A stretch of DNA of 64,000 bases from Gonocerus acuteangulatus. Taxonomy: Eukaryota > Arthropoda > Insecta > Hemiptera > Coreidae. The position numbers were made by a program, and so were the translations under genes. The stretch lies in the NCBI GenBank assembly GCA_946811695.1, contig OX328124.1, positions 99,124,547 to 99,188,546 on the forward strand. The letters are read 5' to 3'. The stretch's first letter is position 1. Each line of letters opens with the position of its first letter. The notes beneath the pieces are model-generated. The model worked only from the letters and a program-made list of their open reading frames with translations. It did not search any database and was not told where the DNA came from. Below are positions 23,400 through 34,899 of the stretch, piece after piece.

Positions 23400-24440
23400 G
23401 CTTGTTTTTAAATATGATTGTGTTTATTTCTAATCTCAAACATCTGAGAACTTCTTTATACTACACAAAATAATGGACATAGTTGTTGTTGGTGTAGGAT
23501 TTGTCTTTGGAACCCTTTTAGTGCTTGTTTGTGTTTGTTTAGCAATAGTAATAATGTCCTATCGAGAGGTTTAGCAGTGAAATTAAAAACATTACCGAAC
23601 AGATTTTTTATCAAAAAGCAGAAAATGCGGAAACGATAATTTTGAAATACTAGATACAGTATGTACCTTGTGTACTTGGAGAATTAAAAGAAGAGGAATG
23701 TAGCAAGAAAAAATAAGCAGTTTGAAATTAGACAGTTATATGTGCAATGTGTATTATTCAATATCTGTGCAGCAGGTTTCAAAGTCTACTTTATTTATTG
23801 GATTTTTAATTTTTAGTTATGCGTTTAAAGTATTCCCTTCACAATTTTATGATCTAAGTTCTAATCAAAAGTTGGTAAGAGTACAATGATTGAATTCCCT
23901 ACTAATCCAAGATTCTGAAATGTACACTAATATGTGGAAAATTCGTATCAAGTTTTTATAAAAATATCAATGTAGCCACAAAAATACAATTTTTTTACGT
24001 TGTAATAGGCTATAAAAAGTTTCTTACCACAAAAGGAGAAATTAAGTTTCTCTTTCGAACGCCAAAAAGAATAAAGCCAACCTTGGGCACAATAAAATAG
24101 CCCTAAATTATTAAGTCAAGGTATTTTATATCATCATAAATCTACCAACTTTTCATCGATTTCTCATATTTTTACAGTGAAAAGGATGAATTATTTTGAA
24201 TTTATTGATTTCATATTTTTTTAAAAGCTATTTTTTTTAAACAACAATGACTTAACCCTTCATTATCATATGCTATTAATGGCATACATTATAACCATAA
24301 TATTTCTTGTAAAGGAAAAAACATTTTCAGGATCAAAATTGTTGTATTGTAAATGTAAAAGAAGACTAAATTTCTAATAGATACACTCCGCTCAAAATTT
24401 CAGTGTTTGCGTTCATTAATTTTTTTTTTACTTATCCTGA
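23400..24440. other. Intergenic downstream of the ABHD18-type gene
   Basis: AT-rich, no gene seen. Since ABHD18 reads leftward, this holds its 3' flank. A run of about 10 A (minus strand) lies roughly 14 nt past the stop codon. Confidence 0.45.
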
Positions 24441-24442
24441 TC

Positions 24443-25789
24443 TTATATAATTTGGTCACTTAAATACTTCATCTGGTATCTTCGGTAAGCTTCAATAATA
24501 ACCTGTCGAAATTCTTTCTGATGCAATACAAATGCTGAGATATGACCAGCATCAATGAATCTAACATCAGCACCAGGCCAGAACTCAGCGATCCCCCTGG
24601 CTCCCTGACAGGGAACGTAAGCATCATCGCGGGCACATACGCTGATGATTAGAGAAGTGTCTATGGGCTTAGAGAAGTTCTTAATGTGCGTGAATTCGTC
24701 CATTATACCTCTCATGAAATTGATGGCTTCATTTTTCTGGGGAATGTCGTCATGAATTGGTAGCCACTTCTTGGTGAAGCTTTTCACGATATGTGTCCCG
24801 GCTGAAGTTTTCATCGATTGAAGTAATCTTTGTGATAAGAGATTTTCCTTGATCCTTTCAAAAGAGTTTTTATTGGAACTTGTAACGCTACTCTCTGAAG
24901 ATAAGTCCAGGTTTTCTCTTCTTAAATGTAACATACTGTCAGGAAATGTTTTAACGAATTCTTTACCTGCTCTGAATGCCTCGCTATTTCTTATCTGAAC
25001 CATGCTCTCGATCTCATTTCTAAAAGCGTCATTGTCTCTGTATTGATAAGTCAGAACGTCCCAGTTTATTGCTCTACTTATGACGCCATCTGTAAAAGCA
25101 CCAGAAGCCGTCGACCAGCACAAACAAGGAACTAGAACCAGAGGATATGGCCAATTCGTAGCGACGAGAGAAGCCATATGCCCTCCCATGGATAACCCAC
25201 TAATTCCAAGAGGTCCGAATCCTTGCTTCTTGCACCAATTCAGAAGTACCAGACCTTCGAGTATAAGACTGCCACCCATCACGAAGATGTCTGATACGTT
25301 GTGCAATGCAGACCTCGCCTGGTAAAAAGGTTTTCTCGCGCCATAAAAAGGGTTTTCCAAAAGCACTGATCCGATTCCAGCATCTTTCAACAAAGGCTTC
25401 GCCATAAGATGGCGCCTCCTCCAGAAATAGTGGTCTCCGGTTCCAGCCAAATGAATGCAGACGGGTTTGTAGCTTTCGAAAGCCCACTGCCTTGGAAGAA
25501 TTACCTGAAAAAAAGCTTCAAGAGATTCCTTCGGTAATAGAGTTGGCAAATAAAACTCAAATGGAGAAACGAAATATCCTTCAATGATTCTTGCATCACC
25601 TTGGTATTTATCCTTCGTGATCACTAAGGGATAGTTGTCTCCAACCAGCTCAAAGCACTCTTCTCGGCTAGAAAGTATTTTTCTGAACTCCAAAAGTTTC
25701 TTCAAATTTTCGGGAGTCCCCCATCCTTTTATGAAATACTTAGAAAATAAAATACTTCTATATAATCTATCTAATTTGCTACAAGTCAT
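24443..25789 (-). CDS. ABHD18: ABHD18-type alpha/beta hydrolase, intronless
   Basis: It encodes an intact 448-residue protein matching the ABHD18 (C4orf29) family over its full length. The N-terminus SKLDRLY...FIKGWGTPENLK is family-typical, so I accept the first Met. An oxyanion-like HLAGTGDH lies at about 113-120. The sequence LLENPFYGARKP lies at about 143-154. The nucleophile elbow GLSMGG places Ser at about residue 200. Candidate acid Asp388/389 lies in ARDDAYVP, and His416 in AGHISAFV. All parts of a hydrolase triad are therefore present; the substrate of the family is not settled to my knowledge. No introns interrupt it, whereas vertebrate ABHD18 has many, so a retrocopy or lineage intron loss is possible. 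The open frame argues that it is functional. Confidence 0.93.
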   Translation of the reverse strand: MTCSKLDRLYRSILFSKYFIKGWGTPENLKKLLEFRKILSSREECFELVGDNYPLVITKDKYQGDARIIEGYFVSPFEFYLPTLLPKESLEAFFQVILPRQWAFESYKPVCIHLAGTGDHYFWRRRHLMAKPLLKDAGIGSVLLENPFYGARKPFYQARSALHNVSDIFVMGGSLILEGLVLLNWCKKQGFGPLGISGLSMGGHMASLVATNWPYPLVLVPCLCWSTASGAFTDGVISRAINWDVLTYQYRDNDAFRNEIESMVQIRNSEAFRAGKEFVKTFPDSMLHLRRENLDLSSESSVTSSNKNSFERIKENLLSQRLLQSMKTSAGTHIVKSFTKKWLPIHDDIPQKNEAINFMRGIMDEFTHIKNFSKPIDTSLIISVCARDDAYVPCQGARGIAEFWPGADVRFIDAGHISAFVLHQKEFRQVIIEAYRRYQMKYLSDQII

Positions 25790-27660
25790 TTTTTTTTATA
25801 TATAACTGAACATCTGGTAACCAGATTCACACTATTACATGTGTAATATACATTTTACAGCAAAAAGTATATGGATTCACGAATATTAGGGAAAGTCGGT
25901 CCAACTTTTAAGAAAAAGCGATCTTCGCTAATTTCAAATAATTTCCTTATTATTAGAAATAAAGGACGCGATTTGAACGTGTTAAACACGTCAGATTTTG
26001 GGAAGAGTTACACTCTCCCAAGAGTCTTTTACACATATCAATCACGTCACAGTTCAGTCACTGTTCCGAATCAGAATCGTCGCCGGCCAGTCTCACAAAA
26101 TATATCGTTGAGATTCTTAACGGTCACCGATCTCCTCTAAATGAAACCTTTTATCGTTATGTATTTATTATTCTGATGTATATAATACTACCGCCGTTCA
26201 ATTACCTTAGGTACGATGAACTAAATTAAATAAACAACAGAAGTAGCCAGTTGCTTCTGTTGACAAGGTTGGAGTTGCTGCAGGAGCAGACAATACATAA
26301 GTGACTACTTCTAACTGAATTATTTAATCCGGCGTTTTCTTTTATCCTTTGGATTTTTTTTTTTTTTTTAGCTTAATTATGCTTTAGCGATGACTAAACT
26401 GGAAAAAATCGTTACAAAAAGGTGTCACGAAAACGTGTCCGCTGGCGTTTGCACATGTACTGTACACAATACAGAAGACTGTCCTTTTTACAGAACATTA
26501 CATAGGTTTGTCAGGTGGACCTAAAGCATATTCATGTTTCTGGATTTGAGCACAAGGCTCTAAACGATAGTTTTTTTTTTTTTGTTTTTTTTTTTGGAGG
26601 GGGGTGAAATTTTCTTATTTGTAGACATTATTCAAGTTGATATTTTCTTTTTTTCATCATTACATAAAAGAAAATATTTAATTAAATGAGGAGCTAGTTT
26701 TAAGGAATTATTTACAATACTTTGTTTTGTTATTTAAATGGCTTTTTACTTTATATTTCGTAAGCAATTATGAACTTTGTTTTTATTTTTATTATAAAGG
26801 TCAACCCTTGCTATAAATACTTTTTTTAAAAAGCAATAAGTATATCACATAATATCATTAATAAAATTTAGTTTTATTCAACTTGTATGGCCCACCTAAT
26901 ACCTCCGACTGGTTTCTGTACATTTAAAGTAGGAAATAAAATTTCACCCGAAATACACCTCAGGAAGAAGGTGGTTTTCCAATAATTGATTATATAAATT
27001 TCGTTTTTAAATTATCCTTCTTACCATTTAGAGAAAGGAGAAAAATAAGGCTTTTAAACCTAAAGACACGGCAATGTAAGATCAAAAAGATATTTTCCTT
27101 TGACATTCAAAAGAAGCCTTACTTCAAAACTGGCTCGGTGCAAACAGTGGTTGAGCATTACCAAAAAAGAGGGGTGAGATATTGTATCAAAGACAGAAAT
27201 ATGTAATTTAATGAAATTTCATGAATAAAACATTGTTTATTCAGAATCCTTGGGAGTGACTGTCTCTTTAGCCTCCTCCATTCGGGCCTAAGAAGGCGTA
27301 TACTCTTACATTATGTTTTCACAAGAAGCCATTTCGTATATATTCAAGGCTCGGAAAATATTTCATTACTCAATGAATCTCAAGCCCTCCCCCATTTCGT
27401 TTTAAATAAACTATATATTTGATGTCCTCTTTACTCATCCCGAAGGATTTTTGCAAATAGTATGCCAATCTCAGTTGGTGGCTGAAAGGATTATGTATAA
27501 CTTGGTCAGCAATCAACTGACACCAGTCTGAGGAAGTAGGATATATATAAAGATAACACTAAAAAGAACAACAGCTGAAGACGAAAGCCGTATTAATACA
27601 TATATATAGTATTACGCCTGACTGAAAAGAGTGAACATGACGAGAGGAATTCCTAACAAG
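25790..27660. other. Intergenic, no supported gene
   Basis: It contains the divergent 5' flank of the ABHD18-type gene. A plus-strand 89-codon frame at 25871-26140 has no recognised domain and could be 5' leader or chance. A small inverted repeat 'caacagaagtagcca'/'tgcttctgttg' lies near 26235. The rest is AT-rich. Confidence 0.45.
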
Positions 27661-27668
27661 GGTAGCCC

Positions 27669-27705
27669 CTGAAGAGATGCGACAAAAGCACAAAACATGT
27701 CGGGC
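27669..27705 (+). ncRNA. Decayed hammerhead-like motif
   Basis: The plus strand reads CTGAAGA, G, a weak helix II (TGC/GCA), AAA where GAA is expected, then ACATGT, C, GGGC. GGGC pairs with the GCCC just before CTGA. It is the same design as the motif at 310-337, but G12 is mutated and helix II eroded, so it is probably inactive. Confidence 0.45.
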
Positions 27706-27831
27706 AAAATAAAATAAATATATAGATAAAAGTAGTTGAACAGAAAAAATGGTGTACTACTTCTATGACCCCCCTGCCATGAAATATATAAGAAAAAGTG
27801 AAAAATATATATGGGCTCATCTTTCAGAAGA

Positions 27832-27835
<4 letters not shown>

Positions 27836-27865
<30 letters not shown>
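27836..27865. repeat. (TA)n microsatellite
   Basis: A short TA run just upstream of the hammerhead-like motif at 27912, similar to the arrangement in the 18.6-19.7 kb element. Confidence 0.9.
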
Positions 27866-27867
<2 letters not shown>

Positions 27868-27911
27868 GTTGCTCCGCCAAAGTATTTAAAACATTAACTT
27901 ATATTTGCGAT

Positions 27912-27940
27912 GTTTCGTACCTGCTTAGGTTCATCATCAG
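27912..27940 (-). ncRNA. Hammerhead-like motif
   Basis: The minus strand reads CTGATGA, U, helix II GAACCT-AAGC-AGGTAC (one internal mismatch), GAA, ACAT, C as H17, then GCA. GCA pairs with the TGC before CTGA. The core is complete; helix III is short. It probably belongs to another PLE-type fragment at about 27865-28130. Confidence 0.6.
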
Positions 27941-28140
27941 GCATCTACATAAATAAAATAAGAGTATAATGAAGAATAAGGAGGAAAATGTTTCTATGTC
28001 ACTAAAACTAATACAAATACAATAAATGAATTATATAATAATATAATATTTGTATAATAGGTACCTTATATTAAATCGTGATAAGGTCTAAATTAAATTT
28101 TATATTAAGCTTCATCAATTTGGAATTTATTATTTTAATG

Positions 28141-28350
28141 GGGAGGCCCGGTGGCCGTGAGTGTTAAGGCGTAAGCACTTCAAACTCCGTGCCAAGGATT
28201 GTGGGTTCGACTCCTACTGTGGGATGGTGGCTTTTCTTTAAAAAAAAGAAAAGGCATCAGCCCTGGTTAGGAAAGGGCGGTAACCTGTATATAACCCGTC
28301 CTAAAATTCTTAGTTAAGAATAACGGACGTTAAAATTTAAATAAATTATA
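28141..28350 (+). repeat. tRNA-derived SINE (type 1)
   Basis: It has a tRNA-like head with an A-box-like 'gtggccgtgagtg' and a perfect B box GGTTCGACTCC at 28204-28214. The body 'gtggcttttcttt...aaaggcatcagc' and 'gggcggtaacctgtatataa' follows, with an AT-rich tail. The same body occurs at 60640-60840, proving a dispersed family. It is not a functional tRNA: the acceptor and anticodon arms do not fold. Confidence 0.8.
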
Positions 28351-28976
28351 TTAACGGAGGAATTTTCGGAATATAGGAGGTTGATTTTTAAAATGCATGA
28401 AGATTTGAAGTCATTTATAAAAAGTAATTTCATTTGTACAACATTAACAACAAAATGTGCTAAAAATAGAAGGCAACTCTTTTTAAAGCTGTTAAGCTGA
28501 TGACTCCGGCGTTTTGGGCCTGAAATAAATATTATGCTTAAAACTTTAAAACTTAGCCTCTAGAGCACTCTGTTTTGGAAAAGTTCATCTCACTTCCTGT
28601 GGTTTTAAACCGAAAATCCTTTTACAATAATAAAACCCCAACGAAGGACGTAGGGGAACACGATTAAAACAGATAAAGTAAAAAGTACTGATAAATTGGA
28701 TTACTTTTTTCTAACCAAGCCATTAACTAATGAGTCCACCTTACCAGAACTGCGCCATCTTAGCGCGTTTCCTTTCTTAATTCTTGTGTCAAATGTAAAG
28801 GAATAGAAACATTTATTGGTTGTTTTGATCTTTTGTAAAATGCATCTTAAATAATAGAATTATTTCAGGAATCAAAAACACAAGAAACTGCCAGTAGCCA
28901 AGTTACACAGAAGCGGTTATTACTCTATCCGCCTAGCAATTACTATCCGCCGCGGTTATTACTCAATCATTCTTAA

Positions 28977-29189
28977 AGCAACCTGCACACGGTCAGGCAG
29001 GCCTGTCAGTTAGACCTGAACAGTCCGCCGGAATGCCAGTCGCATGAACATGTATATATCCCGGCCGGTCTGTCATTTCAGGCCGTCAGACTGTTAAGGC
29101 GGCCGGATTATATACACTTTCAGGCGATCGGCTTTCCGGTGGACTGTTCAGGTCTAACTGACAGGCCTGCCTGACCGTGTGCAGCCTGC
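28977..29189. mobile_element. MITE with long TIRs and TTAA target duplication
   Basis: It is flanked by TTAA at 28973-28976 and 29190-29193. Long terminal inverted repeats of about 55 bp ('gcacacggtcaggcaggcct' ... complement) are almost perfect. GC content is far above the surroundings. The TTAA target suggests mobilisation by a piggyBac-type transposase. No ORF; 213 bp. Confidence 0.75.
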
Positions 29190-29194
29190 TTAAC

Positions 29195-30480
29195 GAAGGC
29201 TCTATAAGTCAATACAAAACTACACATTTCACTGTTCAATGCATTTGAAAAAAAATAAAATTAAAAAGTGAGGTAAACAGAGAGAAAAAAAGGAAAAGAA
29301 CGAAACCATTGGATGTAAAGTAATAAAAAATGTTAATCCGGTTTCTTCGAATCCCGCTCTAAATTCCAACAGCAAAAAAAATGTTTCTAATTTTATTTTA
29401 CCTGTCTTATTGGCAAATAAATTCTCCTACTATAATCAATTACAAAAACAACAATAAATAAAAACAGACAAAAAGAACTGTTCAAATAAATGAAACGAAC
29501 TACTTCACAGTTTAGGCACTTATTTTCCCAAATGTGACCGTCCCATACTTTTTTTTTTGTAGAGAAATTATTAAGCTTTCGAATGGTCACCTTCCACTTA
29601 CGTCGATTTTACAACCGTTTTTGACATATTAAGGACAATATAAGAAGTTCCACAAACTTTTCATGCCTGTTAATTTTGTGGTTTTTTTTCTAATACTTCT
29701 TCACTCCAAATGTAACAAAAAGTTAAACATTTTAGTTTGGATGAATTTCAAATCTGCAGAAAATACTTCAGGTGAATCCCACAATTTAAGTACTCATGCC
29801 AGAAATTAATTTTTAAAAAACTATTTTTTCCTTTTTTCTCAAAAACAGTTATAGATATCGTTTCATTCATTTTCTTACGTCAAAGGTTCAAATGTCTATA
29901 AACGAAAAGCCCTAAGCGTAACGATTTTTGTCGCGCGAATTTTACCAAAAAAAAAACTGTTACGATAGGCAGATTCTGCTGGTTTACGAATTTGACATTT
30001 TAAATTAGGCGAAGAATTTTGTACCAAATTTCAACAAAACTGGACCATTTTTGAGGCAAATGTGTATATATATATATATATTTTAAATGATTAAGAAATA
30101 ATTCAATAATTAAGAGCAGACTAAACATAAGTTAACCTTTGCCTTCCTTTGGATCTAAATGTATCTAACTCACGCCAATTAGACGCTTGTTTTTCACAGC
30201 AAAGACTTAAAAAAAAAACTAACTTTTATCAGTGAAATATACGACCCAAGTTTTTAACGACTGACTAGGGAGAGTTCACAAATTCTGAGTCACACCCCTC
30301 TCCAACGCTTGATAAGCTTGTTTAATAACAAGATAAACAACGTTTAATAGTATTCAAAAAGAAAAATTGGGCTCAATGAGGGAAATTGGATAAACAGATT
30401 CCTTCTTGTTTGGAAGAAAAATTTATTTCAATGTCCAAACACATCTGAAACTTAATTGTATGCACTAAATAAGTTTTGTT
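29195..30480. other. Intergenic, no gene seen
   Basis: AT-rich. The segment 29965-30060 ('cagattctgctggtttacga', 'aaatttcaacaaaa') belongs to a repeat also found at 59280-59360 and 59600-59690. A short TA run is at 30062-30080. Confidence 0.5.
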
Positions 30481-30506
30481 CTCCTTTAGGCTTTCTCGCT
30501 GGGGCT

Positions 30507-30612
30507 TCTTTCTTCTGGTCTCTCGGCTTCTTTCTCCAGCGGTGACGGTTTCAAGGCGGTGACAGCCATGAAACCGACACCGCTGGAGAAAGAATCCGAG
30601 AGACCAGAAGAA
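30507..30612. repeat. Imperfect hairpin with gene-like composition
   Basis: The left arm 'cttctggtctctcggcttct' (then tctccagcggtg) is complementary to the right arm 'caccgctggagaaagaatcc' (then gagagaccagaag), about 33 bp each, around an insert 'acggtttcaaggcggtgaca'. The 'accgctggagaaa' piece also occurs at 47722-47735 beside another hairpin. Confidence 0.7.
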
Positions 30613-30764
30613 TATGTAAGTTTTATTGAGGTTTACAAGTTCTTGTGTGCTGATTAAGTAGTGTAATAACTCTCATCAACAACTATTCCGAAGAAAATTA
30701 TTAATTGAGTTATCTATTCATTACAAATACATAATATCAAAACTATTCATGTTTCTTTTAGCAC

Positions 30765-30878
30765 TTTCTTCCGAAGGAAAGTAGCTATTGAGGTTGCACT
30801 CATGACGGAATCTTTGAAAAATTTCTTCGAATCTTCAGCGATCTTACCCAGTAGACACCAAAAATGACCCCAGCTAAA

Positions 30879-30942
<64 letters not shown>

Positions 30943-31365
30943 CCGTTGACACGATACAGGCCAGAGTTTTTGTTTTTTTGCCACGAAACTTGGTATGTAG
31001 TATTCCCCCATCAAACGATTGAACGAGTTCGTAAACCAACAAAATCGGTCCATCCGGAGTGGGGGTTTACTCCGGAGCCAAAGTAGTTATTTGCCAATAC
31101 CAGTTGTACTTTTTGTTATATTTTAACGAAACTTGGTATTCGTTCTGGCCTACTAAAGAGAAAATTGTGTTATAAAAATAAACTAAATCGGTTCATTAGG
31201 AGGGGGGTTACTCCGGACGGAAATCACTAATTTCCTTATACTGGTCGTAATTTCTGTTATATTGTTACGAAACTCTGTATACGCCCTGGCTATCTAATAA
31301 GAAAGAAGTGTCGTGAAAATGAACTAAATCGGTCTATTGGAAGGTGGAAGGGCGTTACTTAGTAC
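30765..31365 (-). repeat. Composite repeat, inverted copy (flank block, (TA)n, 143-bp units)
   Basis: This is the reverse-complement counterpart of 13826-14780, in the same order: the 'agtagacaccaaaaatgacc' block at 30765-30880, a TA run at 30885-30932, then about three diverged units carrying 'ggtttactccggagccaaag' and 'cgaaacttggtattcg'. The shared order in two places shows it moves or duplicates as one unit. Confidence 0.75.
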
Positions 31366-31369
31366 AATG

Positions 31370-33065
31370 TTTGAATTTAATTCATCCGCCAAACGTGGGT
31401 TCGCGAAACTCATCAAGATCAATAGATCAAAATGTGAAGCTTTGTGTAATTAGTACGCAGTGTAGAAACCCCACATACACAAAACCCTGGAAGGAAATGA
31501 ATTACAAAATTAATAATTGAAAGAGCTGCTCATAAAAGCAAATGAGCAGAACAATTTATTTATTTATTTTTTTTATTTATTTATCTATATAGGTTACTTT
31601 AAGCAAATTATTCAGGAATGCACTCGACCCTACCGAATTCTGAGGAAAGGGCTTAGTTATGCAGCTCCTGCGTGACGGACTTCTGAATTTATATAGATTA
31701 ATTTCAAGAAATTCTTTTGGAATGCAGCGTACATGACCCACTTCTGAAGACTGGTCATAGGTTTTATAAATAAAATTTTTAGTCAGCAATGTAGCCCAAA
31801 CAAAATATTGTGGGGTGGATAAAATAAAAATACTACTCGACGGAATTGTTCGCCGTCAAACCATTTACATGTTTATATATTATCTTCAATATCCCATCCG
31901 TAATCCAGAGGAGTTAAACTTGAAGGTTCTTGTTTGTTTATTTTAGATTAAAAACTTCGTCTTATAGGTATTTTTTTCAACCTACTTTACACTAGATTTA
32001 TACCTACTCGATATTAGGCGTATAGCCATCGGGGATCAAGCATACAGGTTGCTAGGATTGCTAAAACGTGACGAAGCTCTAGGCCCCTCAAGGATTGTTT
32101 AATGTAGTGTGTATAGAGTGTCTGACACAGCAGACATACTGACAAACAGACAATTCTATAAATCATTGTTTTGGGTACAATTGCGTTGATAAAGGCCCCC
32201 AATAGTATTTTTACTCATATATCTTGCATGTACAAACAGCGATCCGTTAGAATTTTATTATATGTGAAGATAGATTACGGCTAGTAGTGGTAAGTTGGTA
32301 AATCGGGTCCAGAATAAAACCCCCTCCTAATAAACCGATTTCCTTTATTTTTACAACATATCTTTCTATTAATATTTCCACAAACGTATATCGAGTTTCG
32401 TCCGAGCGACTTTGGGTCCAGAGTAAACCCCTCCTCCAGATGAACCAATTTTGCTGGTTAAAGAACTCGTTAAATCATTTGCTAAGGGAATACTATATAC
32501 GAAGAATCGTGACGAAAAAACCTCTGGTGTGTATCGTATTAACGATAGTTCATGAGATGTTGGACGTGATTCTTTACATTGGCGTAACTTGTTTATTTAT
32601 GTACCGATTCGCATGAAACAAACACTAAATGTTAAGTGAAACGTACCACAAGATATTAGTGAATACTAAAACTAAATCGGAAAAGCCGTTTCTGAGATTA
32701 GCGCGCACAGATAAACAGGCAAAAATGTTAAAAATCATTTTTTTGGGTACTATTGCATTGATAAAGGTCCCCAATAGTATTTTTCCCCATCTTCCAGATA
32801 CAGACAGCGATCCGTTAGAATTGTATTATTTGTATAGATTTGTATTAAGGTATGATGAAAAAGTATATTATTTATTTGTAAAAAATACTGTAAAAATTAT
32901 TATATAATTTATTTATAATAATAATAGTTTGCTAATAAAACTTTTTAATAAAAAGAAAGTCTGACTCTTCACCTTCAGAATCATTACTTTCGATATTTGC
33001 AGTGTTTGAGAGGTCATCCTGCTGTCTCTCATGTGAAAATACAAATTATTGGTATTGAAAAAATG
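31370..33065. other. Intergenic repeat mosaic
   Basis: It holds a copy of the 13478-13535 repeat (31622-31683, inverted) and a reversed relative of the 23056-23392 element (about 31990-32272). One 143-bp-like unit lies at 32275-32440. A second terminus of the 23-kb family is at 32640-32860 ('aacagcgatccgttagaatt' type). The 92-codon frame at 32629-32907 overlies this repeat. No gene. Confidence 0.5.
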
Positions 33066-33075
33066 ATGAAACATT

Positions 33076-33354
33076 CAGGGCCACCACATCTCAGAGCCGG
33101 GCCCGGGACCAGATCACGGGCCCCCACTTCTCAGAGCCAGAAAGAAAATTCTAGTACTTTGCTATAGGACTTTGGGCATTTTAAAATTATTTTAATCTTA
33201 AGTTTTGAGCAAAATGAGAATGAAAGCCGTCAATCGGTGCTGCAAAGGTCACTTTCGGTACTTTTTTTCCAATTAGCGAGGATCGGCCCGGGCCCCCACG
33301 GTGCCCGGGCCCGGGACAACTGTAACCGGTTGTCCCCCCCATGTGGCGGCCCTG
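33076..33354. mobile_element. hAT-type MITE with 8-bp TSD
   Basis: TIRs CAGGGCCACCACAT and ATGTGGCGGCCCTG match 13 of 14 when inverted. The element is flanked by the exact 8-bp direct repeat GAAACATT (33068-33075, 33355-33362). The TSD length and CAGGG start are those of the hAT superfamily. The 279-bp interior is GC-rich ('gggcccgggacc') with no transposase. Confidence 0.88.
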
Positions 33355-33364
33355 GAAACATTAA

Positions 33365-33800
33365 TAAAGCAAAGAAAATTAATAATTTTAATATCTTGAA
33401 TTGCTGATCTCGAACAATCATTTCAACTACTGGAGGTAATTGTTTGCCATCAAACCATTTACATGTGTACATTTTATTCATGTTATTATTAGAAGTTAAA
33501 ATTTGGATGAATATGGGAACGTGAAAAAACCAAACTATTTAGATAATAATAATTTATTTTTAACATAGGCGAAACACTGTGCCAAGCGTTGCCTGATTTT
33601 CACGCATTCACAGGCGAAAATTTTTTATGTGCTATGTATTTTATACAAATACATAATATATTTTAACGTTGATAATAAAGTTATTCATTTACAAATTGTA
33701 AATGAACATTTTTATTGTAAATTACAATCAATATATTCAGAAGTTGTAATCAATATAAGCATGCTTTCGCTATTAAATAGTCAAAAACTATATTAAGATT
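33365..33800. other. Intergenic, no gene seen
   Basis: AT-rich stretch between two MITEs, including a local repetition of 'aaattgtaaatgaacatttt'-like words near 33690-33725. Confidence 0.45.
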
Positions 33801-33804
33801 CCTG

Positions 33805-34030
33805 AAATTTTGTTAGTAGGTAGTATTCGTAATAAGATTGACAAAACAAATTGTCAGCTGCTTATATGTGGGTGGAAAAGTTGGCAACTGGCGGTATAAA
33901 GCGGAGCGCGCGCCATACGCTCAGCGCTTATACACCCCCAGCTGACAAGTTTTCCGCCAAGATATGATCAGCTGACAATGTTTTTCGTTAATCTCACTAC
34001 AAATACTAGTAACCTCCAAAATTTCAGCAA
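33805..34030. mobile_element. MITE-like inverted-repeat element, second copy of window-start family
   Basis: The left end 'gaaattttgttagtaggtag' and the inner block 'attgtcagctg' are inverted at the right end (...'cagctgacaatg' ... 'actagtaacctccaaaattt'). The interior 'cagctgacaagttttccgcc' recurs several times downstream to 34260, so the element is internally iterated or partly duplicated. Confidence 0.6.
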
Positions 34031-34034
34031 TATT

Positions 34035-34880
34035 AAAATCGTTTCAGAATTTCGTATTTTTTCCAAGTTTAGACCCCCAGCTGACAAGCAGTCCACCGCT
34101 GGCCGGCCAGCTGACAAGTGCCAATGATTATTGTATAATGAAAGGTGTTTCTCCAAAAAATTTCATGAATCTTAAAATCGTTTCACATTTTCATATTTTT
34201 CCGAAGTTTGCAACACCCCCGCAGCCAAACCCCCCGCTACCTAGCCAGCTGACAAGTGGCACTGTTCTAGTTAAGACTTGTACAATCAATAGTGAAAAAA
34301 TGAAGAATCTTAAAAATCGTTGCATAAAATGTACACGGGCCGACGGACTATTACAAGGGTTTAGCAGGAAGAAACCAGGAGCTTACAGGAGTTGTGTTAT
34401 TGAAGAAGAATGAGGTACATATATAAGTGGGTGTATGCATTAAGGGGGATTGGGGAATCGTCGAGCTCTAGGCACAGATACTGGATATCTTCAAATCGAA
34501 CTCCAGGGGAACCTTAAGTTTTAACTTATATCGTAGAATTTTTATCGAAATTGGTATTCAGCCTTCAACTGTAACCGGAAATGGGAAATTTGAAGTTGCT
34601 AGAGCTTACGGCCGACTCCCTGGCATCCTTTTGATAATTCGCCCCAGAAAATCTGTATCATTAAAATGAGGACGTTAAAATTAACATGAAGAAATATTAC
34701 ATGAGCTTATTATATTAATGTTAAAAACTACGAATAATAATTGATAATTAGTTAATTAAAAAATAGTGGATCATAATCCTAGAACGAAAAGAGTCTTGGA
34801 TAACTGAAGAATTAGGTCTATCCCTCATGGGGACAGAGAAGGAACACTAACAGCGCACTCTGCCAGAAACTTTGAGTGGA
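34035..34880. other. Intergenic, repeat-derived
   Basis: 34080-34270 contains further 'cagctgacaagt' modules of the preceding element. A 91-codon frame at 34138-34413 runs through them and has no recognised domain. Confidence 0.4.
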
Positions 34881-34899
34881 CTTTATTCTTTCGGTAAAT

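Noticed and set aside
25080..25487. Extra frames within the ABHD18-type gene on both strands
   Set aside because: Shadows of the 448-residue hydrolase frame.
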